Source: Candidatus Competibacteraceae bacterium
GTDB taxonomy: Bacteria; Bacteroidota; Bacteroidia; CAIKAF01
Direction: 5' to 3'
Assembly: GCA_014879445.1 (NCBI GenBank)
Contig: JACSSC010000020.1
Span: forward strand, 48,655 to 112,654
DNA length: 64,000 nucleotides
Shown: piece by piece, positions 19,120 to 29,281 of the stretch
How the letters are laid out: each line of letters opens with the position of its first letter
Numbering within the stretch: position 1 is the first letter of the stretch
Program-made: the position numbers and the translations under genes
Notes under the pieces: generated by a model
The model's database searches: none
What the model saw: only the letters and a program-made list of their open reading frames with translations
What the model was told of the DNA's origin: nothing

Positions 19120-20214
19120 TTAAGGAATAGGTGGCGGTGGTGGTGGCGGCACCTGGCCAAAAACAGCGCCTAACTCAGCAACCGTATTAGCCGCTACCCA
19201 ATTGGCCATACCTGCTTTCCACACCATCGAATCAGGTTTAAAGTTACCTTGCGTTGCCATTTGTGTCAATTGATCAATTGTAAAAGGACCGGTTTGTTGT
19301 CCATTCACAGCAACAAAAAACTGAACCAAAGGCGGTGGTGTTGGAGTAGCCATTTGATTAACCATACCACTCATCATGCCGCTCATCATGTGTCCCATGC
19401 CCATACCCACTCCCATACCTACTCCTGCTCCACCCAATCCTTCATTTCCGGCAGCAGTTTCAATTGATTTAGCCATTTTAAGTTGTGCAAGTTTGGCCGC
19501 ATCCACTTTTCCTAATCTGCTATATTCGAAGATTTCTTTCTTCAACTCATCCGGCATGGATGCGTTTTCAATGTTGAAATCAGTAAGAGTAATGCCGTAT
19601 TCTGCAAATTTTTGATTCAGGTTGTCCTGACTCACTTTCCCAAGGTCATCAATAGCTGTAACAAACATATCAATGGGAATATTGCTTGTGCCAAAACTCT
19701 TTGAAAACGTAGTTACGATAAGCGAACGCAACTGACCGGTAATTTCATCGGTTGTAAATCGCTGATCAGTGCCGGCAATTTCACGTAAAAATTTGGCCGC
19801 ATCGGTTACCCTGAAGCCATAATTACCAAAAGCACGAATTTCAACCATACCAAAACGCTCATCCGGAACTGTAAAAGGATTTTTTGTGCCCCATTTTTGA
19901 TCAGTAAAACGCTTGGTACTCACAAAAAACACATCCACCTTAAATGGACTATTAAACCCATACTTCCATCCTTTTAGTGTGGAAAGAATAGGCATGTTTT
20001 CGGTAGATAAGCTATACATACCGGGCTGATATACATCAGCAATCTGACCTTCGTTAATAAAAACAGCTACCTGAGATTCGCGTACAGTAAGCTTGGCTCC
20101 GTTTTTAATCTCATTCTGATAACGCGGAAATTTATAGACAATCGTATCGCTGGTATCATCTACCCATTCGATAATGTCAATAAATTCATTTTTTAGTTTA
20201 TTCCACAATGACAT
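19120..20214 (-). CDS. SPFH/Band-7 domain protein (YdjI-like) with Gly/Met-rich linker, C-terminal GYF_2 domain and polyproline tail
   Basis: EWVDDTSDTIVYKFPRYQNEIKNGAKLTVRESQVAVFINEGQIADVYQPGMYSLSTENMP, then GAGVGMGVGMGMGHMMSGMMSG, VQFFVAVNGQQTGPFTIDQLTQMATQG...VWKAGMANWV, then PPPPPPPIP. Confidence 0.85.
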   Translation of the reverse strand: MSLWNKLKNEFIDIIEWVDDTSDTIVYKFPRYQNEIKNGAKLTVRESQVAVFINEGQIADVYQPGMYSLSTENMPILSTLKGWKYGFNSPFKVDVFFVSTKRFTDQKWGTKNPFTVPDERFGMVEIRAFGNYGFRVTDAAKFLREIAGTDQRFTTDEITGQLRSLIVTTFSKSFGTSNIPIDMFVTAIDDLGKVSQDNLNQKFAEYGITLTDFNIENASMPDELKKEIFEYSRLGKVDAAKLAQLKMAKSIETAAGNEGLGGAGVGMGVGMGMGHMMSGMMSGMVNQMATPTPPPLVQFFVAVNGQQTGPFTIDQLTQMATQGNFKPDSMVWKAGMANWVAANTVAELGAVFGQVPPPPPPPIP

Positions 20215-20299
20215 GGCAAGAAGTATTAAATGGTTTTACAGAGGGTAAATCTATGCAATATTTAAAAAAAAGGAAAAAAAATCTCAGAAAAACTAAAAG

Positions 20300-20821
20300 T
20301 TAATCTAAGCGAATGGTTATGGCTTGAATACGAGACCATAATCCGGCAACTGTACAGAGAGGATAAACCTGCGATGGGGCAACTTGAATTGAATCATTTA
20401 TCCCGTTATATTGCCAAGTAATTTGAAAGCTCCTTTTCTGATAGAGATAGTTCATTCCCTCTGATTTAATCATACACGATTTGTCAGCCATTGTTAGAAA
20501 AACAACCTGGCATCCGGCCAAAAAATTATAATCATTGTATAAATCTGAGATAAGATGCTTCCAAATATAATAGTTGGGATGCAGACGCATTTCATCCATA
20601 ATATCCTTTTCTGTTCTAAACAAACGATGAATCAATTTATCGGAATAAGTACATTTTTCAACCTGCTCGTTATACATTTCATGCAAATAGAAATCTGGCC
20701 ATCTATCAGAATGTGAAGTTGCTTTCAAAAGAACAATATATGTGCCATCATAAGGGCAATGTTGTGCCATCAAAGGCAGAGTGAATACATATATAAATAA
20801 GCCAATAAGAAACGGATTCAT
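20300..20821 (-). CDS. Hypothetical secreted protein
   Basis: 173 aa with signal-like N-terminus MNPFLIGLFIYVFTLPLMAQH; no recognised family. Confidence 0.6.
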   Translation of the reverse strand: MNPFLIGLFIYVFTLPLMAQHCPYDGTYIVLLKATSHSDRWPDFYLHEMYNEQVEKCTYSDKLIHRLFRTEKDIMDEMRLHPNYYIWKHLISDLYNDYNFLAGCQVVFLTMADKSCMIKSEGMNYLYQKRSFQITWQYNGINDSIQVAPSQVYPLCTVAGLWSRIQAITIRLD

Positions 20822-20844
20822 AAAAAAATTTTGACTTGATACAA

Positions 20845-21423
20845 CTACTTGCGATAAAAGTTCATTTCATCTATAAATGTATATGCACTTTCCGGCATGA
20901 AATGTCGAACATCAGCACCCTGAGCAATTGATTTTCTGATAAAGGTAGAAGAAATCTCCATCATAGGCGCATCAATCCATCGCACAGATGAATGATCGCG
21001 GAACGGGCCACCGTCAAAACCATTCCGCGGGTACACGTAAAGTTCATAATGTTCGAGTATCGCTTCATAATTTTTCCATTTATGAAAAGATTGAAGATTA
21101 TCTGATCCCATCATAAGCACAAACTGATGATGAGGATTTCGTTCGCTCAGATGTACCAATGTATGGATGGTATAATTCGGCTGAGTAAGACCAAACTCAA
21201 TATTACTTGCCTTGAATCGTGAGTCATTCTCAATGGCTCTGTTTACTATTTCCAAACGATGATAATCAGAAAGTAAACTCTGTTTGTCTTTCAATGGATT
21301 GTGAGGAGAAACCACAAACCATATCTGTTGCAAATCGGTAAAGGACACAAAATAATTTGCTATTACCATATGACCAACATGCACAGGATTAAATGAGCCA
21401 AAAAACAATCCAACTTTCATCAT
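20845..21423 (-). CDS. nadD: Nicotinate-nucleotide adenylyltransferase
   Basis: VGLFFGSFNPVHVGHMVIANY, VVSPHNPLKDK, MMGSDNLQSFHKW and ISSTFIRKSIAQG. Confidence 0.93.
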   Translation of the reverse strand: MMKVGLFFGSFNPVHVGHMVIANYFVSFTDLQQIWFVVSPHNPLKDKQSLLSDYHRLEIVNRAIENDSRFKASNIEFGLTQPNYTIHTLVHLSERNPHHQFVLMMGSDNLQSFHKWKNYEAILEHYELYVYPRNGFDGGPFRDHSSVRWIDAPMMEISSTFIRKSIAQGADVRHFMPESAYTFIDEMNFYRK

Positions 21424-21613
21424 TAGGAATTTTGATTTGACAAAAATATACTAAAATATATAAAATGTATCAGAAAAACCTGCATAAAATGAAACATAGC
21501 ACATTCGATATCAGTCAATTTAAAAGTTATTCATTCGATATTAACATGACACAAAATGACGCTTTGCATTTTGTATTTTTACACTGAAAAAATTAGACAA
21601 TAAACTATCACAC

Positions 21614-24600
21614 ATGCCAATATTCAGTCACTTACACGTACACACTCAATTTTCTCTTCTTGATGGCGCTGCCGACATAAAAAAACTATACGCCAAAGCG
21701 ATTGAGAACAAGATGCCGGCATTGGCTATTACTGATCACGGAAACATGTTTGGCGTGTTTCAATTTGTTAATGAAGCATACAAACACAAATGCGAAAATG
21801 GGCAATTAAAAGTAAAACCAATTGCCGGATGCGAATTTTATTTAGTAAAAGACCGGCATAAAAAGCAATTTACGAAAGAAGATAGAGATGTTCGTTACCA
21901 TCAACTCATGTTGGCAAAAAACGAAGAAGGGTATCGCAATCTATGCAAGCTATCATCGCTCGGATACATAGAAGGACTTTACAGCAAATATCCTCGCATT
22001 GACAAAGAGTTAGTGCAGCAATATCACAAAGGACTCATTGCCACAACCTGTTGTTTGGGCGGTGAAGTGCCTAAAACCATTCGTGAAAAAGGAGAAGAAG
22101 AGGGCGAAAAAGTATTCAAATGGTGGTTAGACCTATTTGGAGAAGATTATTACATTGAATTACAGCGACATCATATACCTATTCAAGACGAGATCAATCA
22201 AATATTGTTAAAGTGGGCAGAGAAATATAGCGTGAAAGTAATAGCAACAAATGATTCGCACTACGTAAATCAGGATGATTCGAATGCTCATGACATTCTG
22301 CTATGCATCAATACCGGCGAGAAACAATCAACCCCCACAATGCGTGATCCGGAAGAAGACGGGTTTGTAAAAGGAAAGAGATTTGCCTTTTATAACGACC
22401 ACTTTTATTTTAAAAAACAGGAAGAAATGAACATCCTGTTTGCTGATATACCTCAAGCCATTGACTACACCAATGAAATTATAGACAAAATATCGCCTTT
22501 ACAACTTAATCGCGACATCCTGTTGCCTAATTTCCCTGTTCCTGATGCTTTTAAAATTCACAACCACTCACAATTTTTCAACAACAAAGAATTATCAGCC
22601 GATGTACTGAACCAGTGGGAATATTTACGACACATCACTTTTCAGGGTGCCATAACCCGATATCCGATTATGACTGCAGATATTGAAGAGCGACTGAATT
22701 TTGAGCTTGAAACAATCAGGAACATGGGATTTCCAGGATACTTCCTCATTGTGCAGGATTTTATAAAAGCAGGTCGCGATATGGGTGTTTTTATTGGACC
22801 AGGTCGTGGTTCGGCAGCAGGCAGCGCCGTAGCATATTGTATTGGTATTACCAACATTGATCCGATTAAATATGACCTGCTGTTTGAGCGATTCCTCAAC
22901 CCAGAGCGTATCAGTATGCCCGATATAGATACTGATTTTGATGACGAAGGACGCCAAAAAGTTATTGATTATGTGGTAGATAAATACGGAAAAAATCAGG
23001 TTGCTCAGATTATTACATATGGAACAATGGCAGCCAAAACTAGCATTCAGGATGTTTCAAGGGTACTCGATTATCCAATATCTGAAATGAATACACTAAA
23101 AAAATTGCTTCCTGATAAACCCAACTTCACACTCAATGATTACCTGTATGCAAAAACGGAGAAACTGAAAGTTCATTTATCAAATGATGAAATGGATGGC
23201 GTAAATAATCTACGGAAATTGCTCGATGGAAATGATATTCGAAGTACCATACTGAAAGAAGCAGCTGTACTTGAGGGATCTGTTCGCAACACCGGTGTAC
23301 ATGCGGCAGGAATTATTATTGCACCCGAAGATTTATCCAATCTGATTCCTGTAACAACAGCCAAAGATTCTGAATTGCTGCTCACACAATACGAAGGGAA
23401 TGTTGTTGAAAACGCAGGCGTTATAAAAATGGACTTTTTGGGTCTAAAAACACTGACACAAATCAAAGAAGCACTTAAACTTATAAAACAAAAACATGGT
23501 GTAGAAATTGACATCGAGAAAATCCCTTTGGATGATTCTAAAACGTTGGCATTATATCAAAGAGGAGAAACGAATGGCACATTTCAGTTTGAAAGTGTTG
23601 GTATGCAAAAGAACCTGATAGAACTCAAACCCGACAAGTTTGAAGATTTGATTGCCATGAATGCATTGTATCGTCCTGGACCGATTAAATACATACCTGA
23701 TTTTATCAAACGAAAAAAAGGAGAAGCAGCCATCGTATATGACTTACCTGATATGGAGGAAATACTACGTGAAACATACGGTATTACAGTATACCAGGAG
23801 CAGGTTATGTTATTAAGTCAAAAATTGGCAGGATTTACTAAAGGTGAAGCCGACACACTTCGCAAAGCCATGGGTAAAAAGCAACTTGATGTGCTGAATA
23901 AGATGAAATCGAAATTTATTGAAGGCGCTAAAGCAAAAGGATATCCCGAAAAAGTACTGAATAAAATATGGAGCGACTGGGAAGATTTTGCCCAATATGC
24001 ATTCAATAAATCGCATGCTACTTGTTATGCATATGTCGCATTTCAAACAGCATATCTGAAGGCACATTATCCGGCAGAATACATGGCCGCCGTATTAAAC
24101 GATGCAGGCAATATTGAAAAAATTGCCTTCTTCATGGAAGAGTGCAAAAGAATAGGATTGCCAGTTTTAGAACCTGATATCAATGAATCGGATATTGGAT
24201 TTTCAGTAAATGCCAAAGGTGAAATAAGATTTGGACTTGGTGCCATTAAAGGTGTTGGAGAAGTTGCCGTTGAATGTATCGTAAATGAAAGAAATACAAA
24301 CGGTCATTATTCCGACGTGTATGATTTGCTAAAGCGAAACAATCTTCGCTCTCTGAATAAAAGAGTACTAGAAAGCTTGGTGCTGGCAGGTGCGTTGGAT
24401 AATTTTACTTTAATCAACAGAGCTCAATATTTCCATGCAGAAAAAAATACTGAACAAACCTATATTGATATCATTCTAAAATGGGCATCTCAGTATCAAT
24501 CAAAATCAAAAGGATCGCAATCTTCTTTGTTTGGAGAATCTGACGACGATAATATTCAAATACCCAAACCACCCGACTGCGACCCGTGGGATATGCAATA

Positions 24601-25228
24601 CAAACTACTCCGCGAAAAAGAAGTTACCGGGCTGTATCTATCCGGCCATCCGCTCGACGAGTTTCGTTTCGATATCACTACTTATTCAAATATTGATTCA
24701 TTACTGTCCCTTCAATCAGCATCCCAAGATAAATCATTCCGATTTGGCGCTATCGTAACCGACGCACAGCATCGAACCAGCAAAGTCGGAAACCACTACG
24801 GCAGCTTCAAAATTGAAGATTTTTATAGCTATTTTGAATTTCAGATTTTTGGAGAAGATTATCTAAAATACAAACACTTTTTTGAGCCCAATACGCCCCT
24901 TTTTATTCAGGCACGTTTTTACAACGCAAAAGGATATGAAAACTTTAAAATCTTAGGTATCGAATTACTTAGCGACATCCGGCTTAAACGAATGAAACAA
25001 TACAAAGTAAGTATTGATATTGATAAAATTACGCCCTCGCTGATTGAACACATGATGAAAACTATTAAACAAAATCCCGGAACCATTCCTCTCTTTATTG
25101 AATTTATTGATAAAACAGAAAAATTCTCGTTAGAAATGGACTCTGAAAAAACAAAAATCAATCCGTCTAACGATTTTTTAAAAGCTATGAAAGAAATAGA
25201 ATCAGAAGGTATTAATTTTCAGTACTGA
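21614..25228 (+). CDS. dnaE: DNA polymerase III subunit alpha
   Basis: 1204 aa. PHP start FSHLHVHTQFSLLDGAADIKKL, GPGRGSAAGSAVAYCIGIT, PDIDTDFDDEGRQKVI, TGVHAAGIIIAP, FNKSHATCYAYVAFQTAYLKAHYPAEYMAA. Confidence 0.97.
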   Translation: MPIFSHLHVHTQFSLLDGAADIKKLYAKAIENKMPALAITDHGNMFGVFQFVNEAYKHKCENGQLKVKPIAGCEFYLVKDRHKKQFTKEDRDVRYHQLMLAKNEEGYRNLCKLSSLGYIEGLYSKYPRIDKELVQQYHKGLIATTCCLGGEVPKTIREKGEEEGEKVFKWWLDLFGEDYYIELQRHHIPIQDEINQILLKWAEKYSVKVIATNDSHYVNQDDSNAHDILLCINTGEKQSTPTMRDPEEDGFVKGKRFAFYNDHFYFKKQEEMNILFADIPQAIDYTNEIIDKISPLQLNRDILLPNFPVPDAFKIHNHSQFFNNKELSADVLNQWEYLRHITFQGAITRYPIMTADIEERLNFELETIRNMGFPGYFLIVQDFIKAGRDMGVFIGPGRGSAAGSAVAYCIGITNIDPIKYDLLFERFLNPERISMPDIDTDFDDEGRQKVIDYVVDKYGKNQVAQIITYGTMAAKTSIQDVSRVLDYPISEMNTLKKLLPDKPNFTLNDYLYAKTEKLKVHLSNDEMDGVNNLRKLLDGNDIRSTILKEAAVLEGSVRNTGVHAAGIIIAPEDLSNLIPVTTAKDSELLLTQYEGNVVENAGVIKMDFLGLKTLTQIKEALKLIKQKHGVEIDIEKIPLDDSKTLALYQRGETNGTFQFESVGMQKNLIELKPDKFEDLIAMNALYRPGPIKYIPDFIKRKKGEAAIVYDLPDMEEILRETYGITVYQEQVMLLSQKLAGFTKGEADTLRKAMGKKQLDVLNKMKSKFIEGAKAKGYPEKVLNKIWSDWEDFAQYAFNKSHATCYAYVAFQTAYLKAHYPAEYMAAVLNDAGNIEKIAFFMEECKRIGLPVLEPDINESDIGFSVNAKGEIRFGLGAIKGVGEVAVECIVNERNTNGHYSDVYDLLKRNNLRSLNKRVLESLVLAGALDNFTLINRAQYFHAEKNTEQTYIDIILKWASQYQSKSKGSQSSLFGESDDDNIQIPKPPDCDPWDMQYKLLREKEVTGLYLSGHPLDEFRFDITTYSNIDSLLSLQSASQDKSFRFGAIVTDAQHRTSKVGNHYGSFKIEDFYSYFEFQIFGEDYLKYKHFFEPNTPLFIQARFYNAKGYENFKILGIELLSDIRLKRMKQYKVSIDIDKITPSLIEHMMKTIKQNPGTIPLFIEFIDKTEKFSLEMDSEKTKINPSNDFLKAMKEIESEGINFQY

Positions 25229-25245
25229 CAACATAAATTCAACCT

Positions 25246-26142
25246 CTACCATCGAATAGCATCCAACTGCTCTTTTAGCTCAAATAATGTGGAAATATCA
25301 ACGGCATGTTCGGGAAGATGTGATGCAAATATCCCTGCCTGAGGGCCGCATAAAAATACCTTTTGATAGTCGAAATTCTCAACAATCGCTTTCATATATG
25401 ATATCATCTTCTGCTGATTAATAGACGTGGTAAAAAAAGAAAGCAAAAAATCGGGTTTCCATGAACTTTTCAGGTTGAGAATATCCGAAAGCGGAACGGA
25501 CTGACCTAGATATAAGGTTTTGAATCCACGTGACTTAATAAGATATTTAGCAAACAACAAGCCGATTTCATGCCATTCGCCCTCAGGTAAAAAAAGTAAA
25601 AATCGCGGTGCTGATTTTTGCACAACCGACAACCCATCAATAGCGACAATAACCTTACGACGTATAAGATTAGATATGAAATGCTCCTGCGCAACGCTAA
25701 TTTCACCGGTTGACCACATCATTCCCACTTTGCGCATAAAAGGTATAAGAATCTGAATCATGGTTTGCTCAAAGCCAAAACGCGATTCAGCCGCCGAAAA
25801 AACTTTCTCAAATCGAACTTCATCCAACTCTATCATTGACATGGACAACACATCCACCTGCATTTCAAAATAATCCTGCCTTCCCGTTACACATTTAACC
25901 AACGACAATACCTCTTGATTCAATACATCCTCCGACATACGGGCAATAGTTGATATTTTGCGACCATGCTTAATAAGCATGCTAACATTTAATAACTTCT
26001 TCAAATGAGCATCATCATAATACCGGATATTGGTATGAGTGCGATGTGGCGATACAATTCCATAACGCTGCTCCCATATACGTATTGTATGCGCCTTGAC
26101 ACCCGTAAGCTTCTCTACCTCTTTGATGGAATACTGTCCCAA
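25246..26142 (-). CDS. MerR-family transcriptional regulator with cobalamin-binding domain (CarH/LitR-like)
   Basis: HTH YSIKEVEKLTGVKAHTIRIWEQRYGIVSPHRTHTNIRYYDDAHL, W-x9-EH motif WSTGEISVAQEH and B12-ligand motif EWHEIG. Start likely TTG at 26142 (MGQYSIKE...); the ORF track also gives a TTG at 26181. Confidence 0.85.
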   Translation of the reverse strand: MGQYSIKEVEKLTGVKAHTIRIWEQRYGIVSPHRTHTNIRYYDDAHLKKLLNVSMLIKHGRKISTIARMSEDVLNQEVLSLVKCVTGRQDYFEMQVDVLSMSMIELDEVRFEKVFSAAESRFGFEQTMIQILIPFMRKVGMMWSTGEISVAQEHFISNLIRRKVIVAIDGLSVVQKSAPRFLLFLPEGEWHEIGLLFAKYLIKSRGFKTLYLGQSVPLSDILNLKSSWKPDFLLSFFTTSINQQKMISYMKAIVENFDYQKVFLCGPQAGIFASHLPEHAVDISTLFELKEQLDAIRW

Positions 26143-26166
26143 ATGATAATCAAAATTGAATGTATG

Positions 26167-26196
26167 ACAAATATAACACAACCCATTTATATTTGT
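26167..26196. promoter_or_regulatory. Palindromic pair of face-to-face TAnnTTTG (-7-like) boxes between merR-B12 and spoIIM-like genes
   Basis: ACAAATATAA (26167-26176) and TTATATTTGT (26187-26196) are a perfect 10-bp inverted repeat. Each arm contains TATATTTG on its own strand. Confidence 0.5.
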
Positions 26197-26286
26197 TTAA
26201 CGATTTTAATCTTTTTCTAAACAAATTTCTTCCGATTGCTATGAAAATAAATGCATAAAAAGTGTAACATTGTATCGTAAACCATC

Positions 26287-27486
26287 ATGAAAGAGATTCG
26301 TTTTGTAAACACAAGCCGAGAGCGTTGGAAAATGCTTGAAGACATGTTAGCTGCTACAGGGAAGAAAGACCCAGACCGGTTATCAGAATTATATATTCAA
26401 CTCACCGACGACCTATCATACGCCCGAACATATTATCCTGACAGTAAAACTACACAATATTTAAACGGCCTATCAGCACATCTTCACCGCGAGATATACA
26501 GAAATAAGAAAGAAGACAGCAATCGGTTTGTGTATTTCTGGACAACCGAATTACCACTTACTATTCGGAAATACCATCACATAATGGGTCTTTCATTCAT
26601 TGTTTTCTTCATATCATTTACAATTGGATGGATCTCAGCTGAAAATGACCCCGGATTTGTTCGGCTTATTCTTGGCGACAACTATATCAACATGACCGAA
26701 GAAAATATTTTAAACGGCCAACCCATGGACGTTTATGGTAAGATGAGAGAAGGCGCAATGTTTTTATACATTACTCTCAACAATATTTATGTTTCCTTTT
26801 TGTTTTTTGTATTAGGCATTACATTTGGCATTGGCACACTTTGGCGACTATTCAGCACAGGCATTATGGTAGGGGCTTTCCTCAATTTCTTTTACCAAAA
26901 AAACCTACTTACAGATGCCATGTTGGCTATTTGGATGCATGGCACAATCGAAATTTCTGTTGCTGTGATTGCAGGAATGGCAGGCCTTGTACTTGCTTCC
27001 GGCATCATATTCCCGAATACATACTCCAGAATGGAATCAATAAAACGAAGCGCCATGGATGGATTAAAAATTGTAATGGGCCTCATACCTTGCTTCATCA
27101 TTGCCGGATTTATAGAGAGTTTTCTTACTCGTCATTATAATGCTAGTGTAATGCTTAGCATGAGTGTCATTCTATTTTCATTAGCATTTATTATCACATA
27201 CTTTATTATTTATCCTATTTATCTCGAAAAAAAAATAAACAGAGCCAAAACATCTATCATTAAAAGATATAATCATAATTTAATACTTTCACTTTTAATT
27301 CATATTTGTATAATATCCCTGACTGTTTTTTTTGCTTTAGTTTTATTTTTCATTACAAATAACACCAATATTATTAAATTTTTAATTCCGCTTTTAGTTC
27401 CGCTTGGAATTATATTCCATATTATATACTTAACTTCTTATAGAAACAAAACCGATAAAGAACAAAACAACACCCATGCAGAATAA
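26287..27486 (+). CDS. SpoIIM-family (stage II sporulation protein M-like, DUF95) membrane protein
   Basis: 399 aa. LTDDLSYARTYYPDSKTTQYLNGLSAHLHREIY, N-terminal helical part plus multiple TMs, HGTIEISVAVIAGMAGL. Confidence 0.8.
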   Translation: MKEIRFVNTSRERWKMLEDMLAATGKKDPDRLSELYIQLTDDLSYARTYYPDSKTTQYLNGLSAHLHREIYRNKKEDSNRFVYFWTTELPLTIRKYHHIMGLSFIVFFISFTIGWISAENDPGFVRLILGDNYINMTEENILNGQPMDVYGKMREGAMFLYITLNNIYVSFLFFVLGITFGIGTLWRLFSTGIMVGAFLNFFYQKNLLTDAMLAIWMHGTIEISVAVIAGMAGLVLASGIIFPNTYSRMESIKRSAMDGLKIVMGLIPCFIIAGFIESFLTRHYNASVMLSMSVILFSLAFIITYFIIYPIYLEKKINRAKTSIIKRYNHNLILSLLIHICIISLTVFFALVLFFITNNTNIIKFLIPLLVPLGIIFHIIYLTSYRNKTDKEQNNTHAE

Positions 27487-28465
27487 AATAGATGAGATCG
27501 TATTCCTCAAGATGAGAGATGCCGGTGAGGTGTTGGCCATTACATTTAGATTCATCAGAGAAAATTTCAAAACACTTACACTGGGCATACTGCTTATTGT
27601 TATTCCGTTTTACATCATAGGGTCCATTCTCATGATTAGTTCAATTGACGGACTTTGGATGGATCAACCCGAATCACAGAATTTATCTTCATTAGGCACA
27701 ATGATGTTGGCCATGCTGTTTCTAGGTTTGGGATCAGTGATGCTTATCACCTATGTAAATGAGCTCATGAAATATGTATGGCAACATCCGGGCGAACCTC
27801 TTCCCGGCGTATGGCATATTTGGAAACCTACTCGCCGATATTTCTGGTGGAATCTGCTGCACTTAGTGGTTTGGTTTATCGTTGTATGGATGTTTATGCT
27901 CAGTATGTATATCGTGTTTTTTCTCTTCATGATGGGAGGCATTGCGGGCTTATCAAGCGGCTCAATTTTTATTGCTATTGTAATGGCTTTGCTTGGCATT
28001 GTATCCATGCTTTTTGTGATGCTTTATACGGTATCTGCCACTTTGCCCATGTTTTTTATTGCAACCTGCGAAAAGACAAATATTTTTTCAGCTCTAAGTA
28101 GAAGTTTTAGCTTAATGCATGCCACAAGATCTAATTTCAAAAGTGCTATGCTTACTAATCTACTTGCATTTTTTATTCAAATGATTATTTCTAGCAACAT
28201 TATCATACCCATTTTAATCATTGAAGGATTGATTGAATACAATTCAGGGGAATCAACTATACTCAGCGGACCAAAAACATTCATCAAAGTATTTTATGGC
28301 ATCACCTATCTCATCAGCCCTTTTTTATATGCCATTCCGCTCATAGGAAACGGAATGAATTATTTCAGCATGCGTGAACGAATTGATGCAACCGGCTTGC
28401 GGCATAGAATCAGCGAGATTGGCCAACAAAAAGATTTTGATATCTATCAATATGAAGAAGATTAA
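27476..28465 (+). CDS. Multi-pass membrane protein of unknown function
   Basis: 329 aa with about 6 hydrophobic segments; overlaps the SpoIIM-like ORF by 11 bp. Confidence 0.75.
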   Translation: MQNKIDEIVFLKMRDAGEVLAITFRFIRENFKTLTLGILLIVIPFYIIGSILMISSIDGLWMDQPESQNLSSLGTMMLAMLFLGLGSVMLITYVNELMKYVWQHPGEPLPGVWHIWKPTRRYFWWNLLHLVVWFIVVWMFMLSMYIVFFLFMMGGIAGLSSGSIFIAIVMALLGIVSMLFVMLYTVSATLPMFFIATCEKTNIFSALSRSFSLMHATRSNFKSAMLTNLLAFFIQMIISSNIIIPILIIEGLIEYNSGESTILSGPKTFIKVFYGITYLISPFLYAIPLIGNGMNYFSMRERIDATGLRHRISEIGQQKDFDIYQYEED

Positions 28466-28478
28466 ATAATCGGATGTA

Positions 28479-29276
28479 ATGATGCAATACAAACATATAT
28501 TTATGCTCGTTCCGGTAAAATATTTTGCCCGAATATTAAACGAGCTATGTTATGTTAAAAAAATACACATCCCTATCATCTTATTAAGTTTGTTCATATT
28601 CAGTATGCTTTCAGAAACACATGCACAATCTGAATTGCCAAAACACGAATGGAGAGAATTCGACAAAAAGCAAATAGAAAAATTTCGATCTGATAAAGAT
28701 TTTGATTACCACGAAAAAACCACAACCAAATCAAAAGAAACATTAAACTGGCTTGAAAAACTTCTAGAGCGATTATTCCGTGATAACTGGAGCCCGGAAG
28801 TAAACAACGGCCTGTTTGACCTTGTAACCATTATCATTATTGTATTAATTATGATTATTGTCATTTGGGCATTATCAAAAGCAAAATTAAAGTGGATTAT
28901 TACTGGCAAAGGAGCAAAAAGTGAATATACTGAGATGTATCCTGACATTGAAAACATTCACGAAATTTCGTATGAAGAAGAAATAAAGAAAGCAGAAAAA
29001 GAGAACAATTTTCGAAATGCCATTCGGCTACACTATCTCAAACTGCTGAAAGAATTGACAGACAAAGATTGTATTGAATGGCAACCACAAAAAACCAATC
29101 ATGAATACAGCTCAGAACTGCGACAAACACATTATGCATTTCCTTTCAATAACCTTACCAATTGGTTTGAATATACATGGTATGGAGGTTTTATTACAGA
29201 TGAATCGCTTTATCTACATATAAAACAGACCTTCCTTTCCTTTCCTGAAATAAAACCCAAAAAACACATAATCTGA
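28479..29276 (+). CDS. DUF4129-type membrane protein
   Basis: Signal/TM, central TM LVTIIIIVLIMIIVIWAL, C-terminal NAIRLHYLKLLKELTDKDCIEWQPQKTNHEY...WFEYTWYGGF, typical of DUF4129. Confidence 0.7.
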   Translation: MMQYKHIFMLVPVKYFARILNELCYVKKIHIPIILLSLFIFSMLSETHAQSELPKHEWREFDKKQIEKFRSDKDFDYHEKTTTKSKETLNWLEKLLERLFRDNWSPEVNNGLFDLVTIIIIVLIMIIVIWALSKAKLKWIITGKGAKSEYTEMYPDIENIHEISYEEEIKKAEKENNFRNAIRLHYLKLLKELTDKDCIEWQPQKTNHEYSSELRQTHYAFPFNNLTNWFEYTWYGGFITDESLYLHIKQTFLSFPEIKPKKHII

Positions 29277-29281
29277 TAAAA

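Noticed and set aside
19124-19150. GGTGGCGGTGGTGGTGGCGG run as a possible G-quadruplex or microsatellite
   Set aside because: It encodes the polyproline tail of the SPFH protein; explained by coding and lacks clear GGG tracts.
21614-25228. Possible intein or split in DnaE
   Set aside because: 1204 aa with continuous motifs from PHP to the C-terminal OB region; length is normal.
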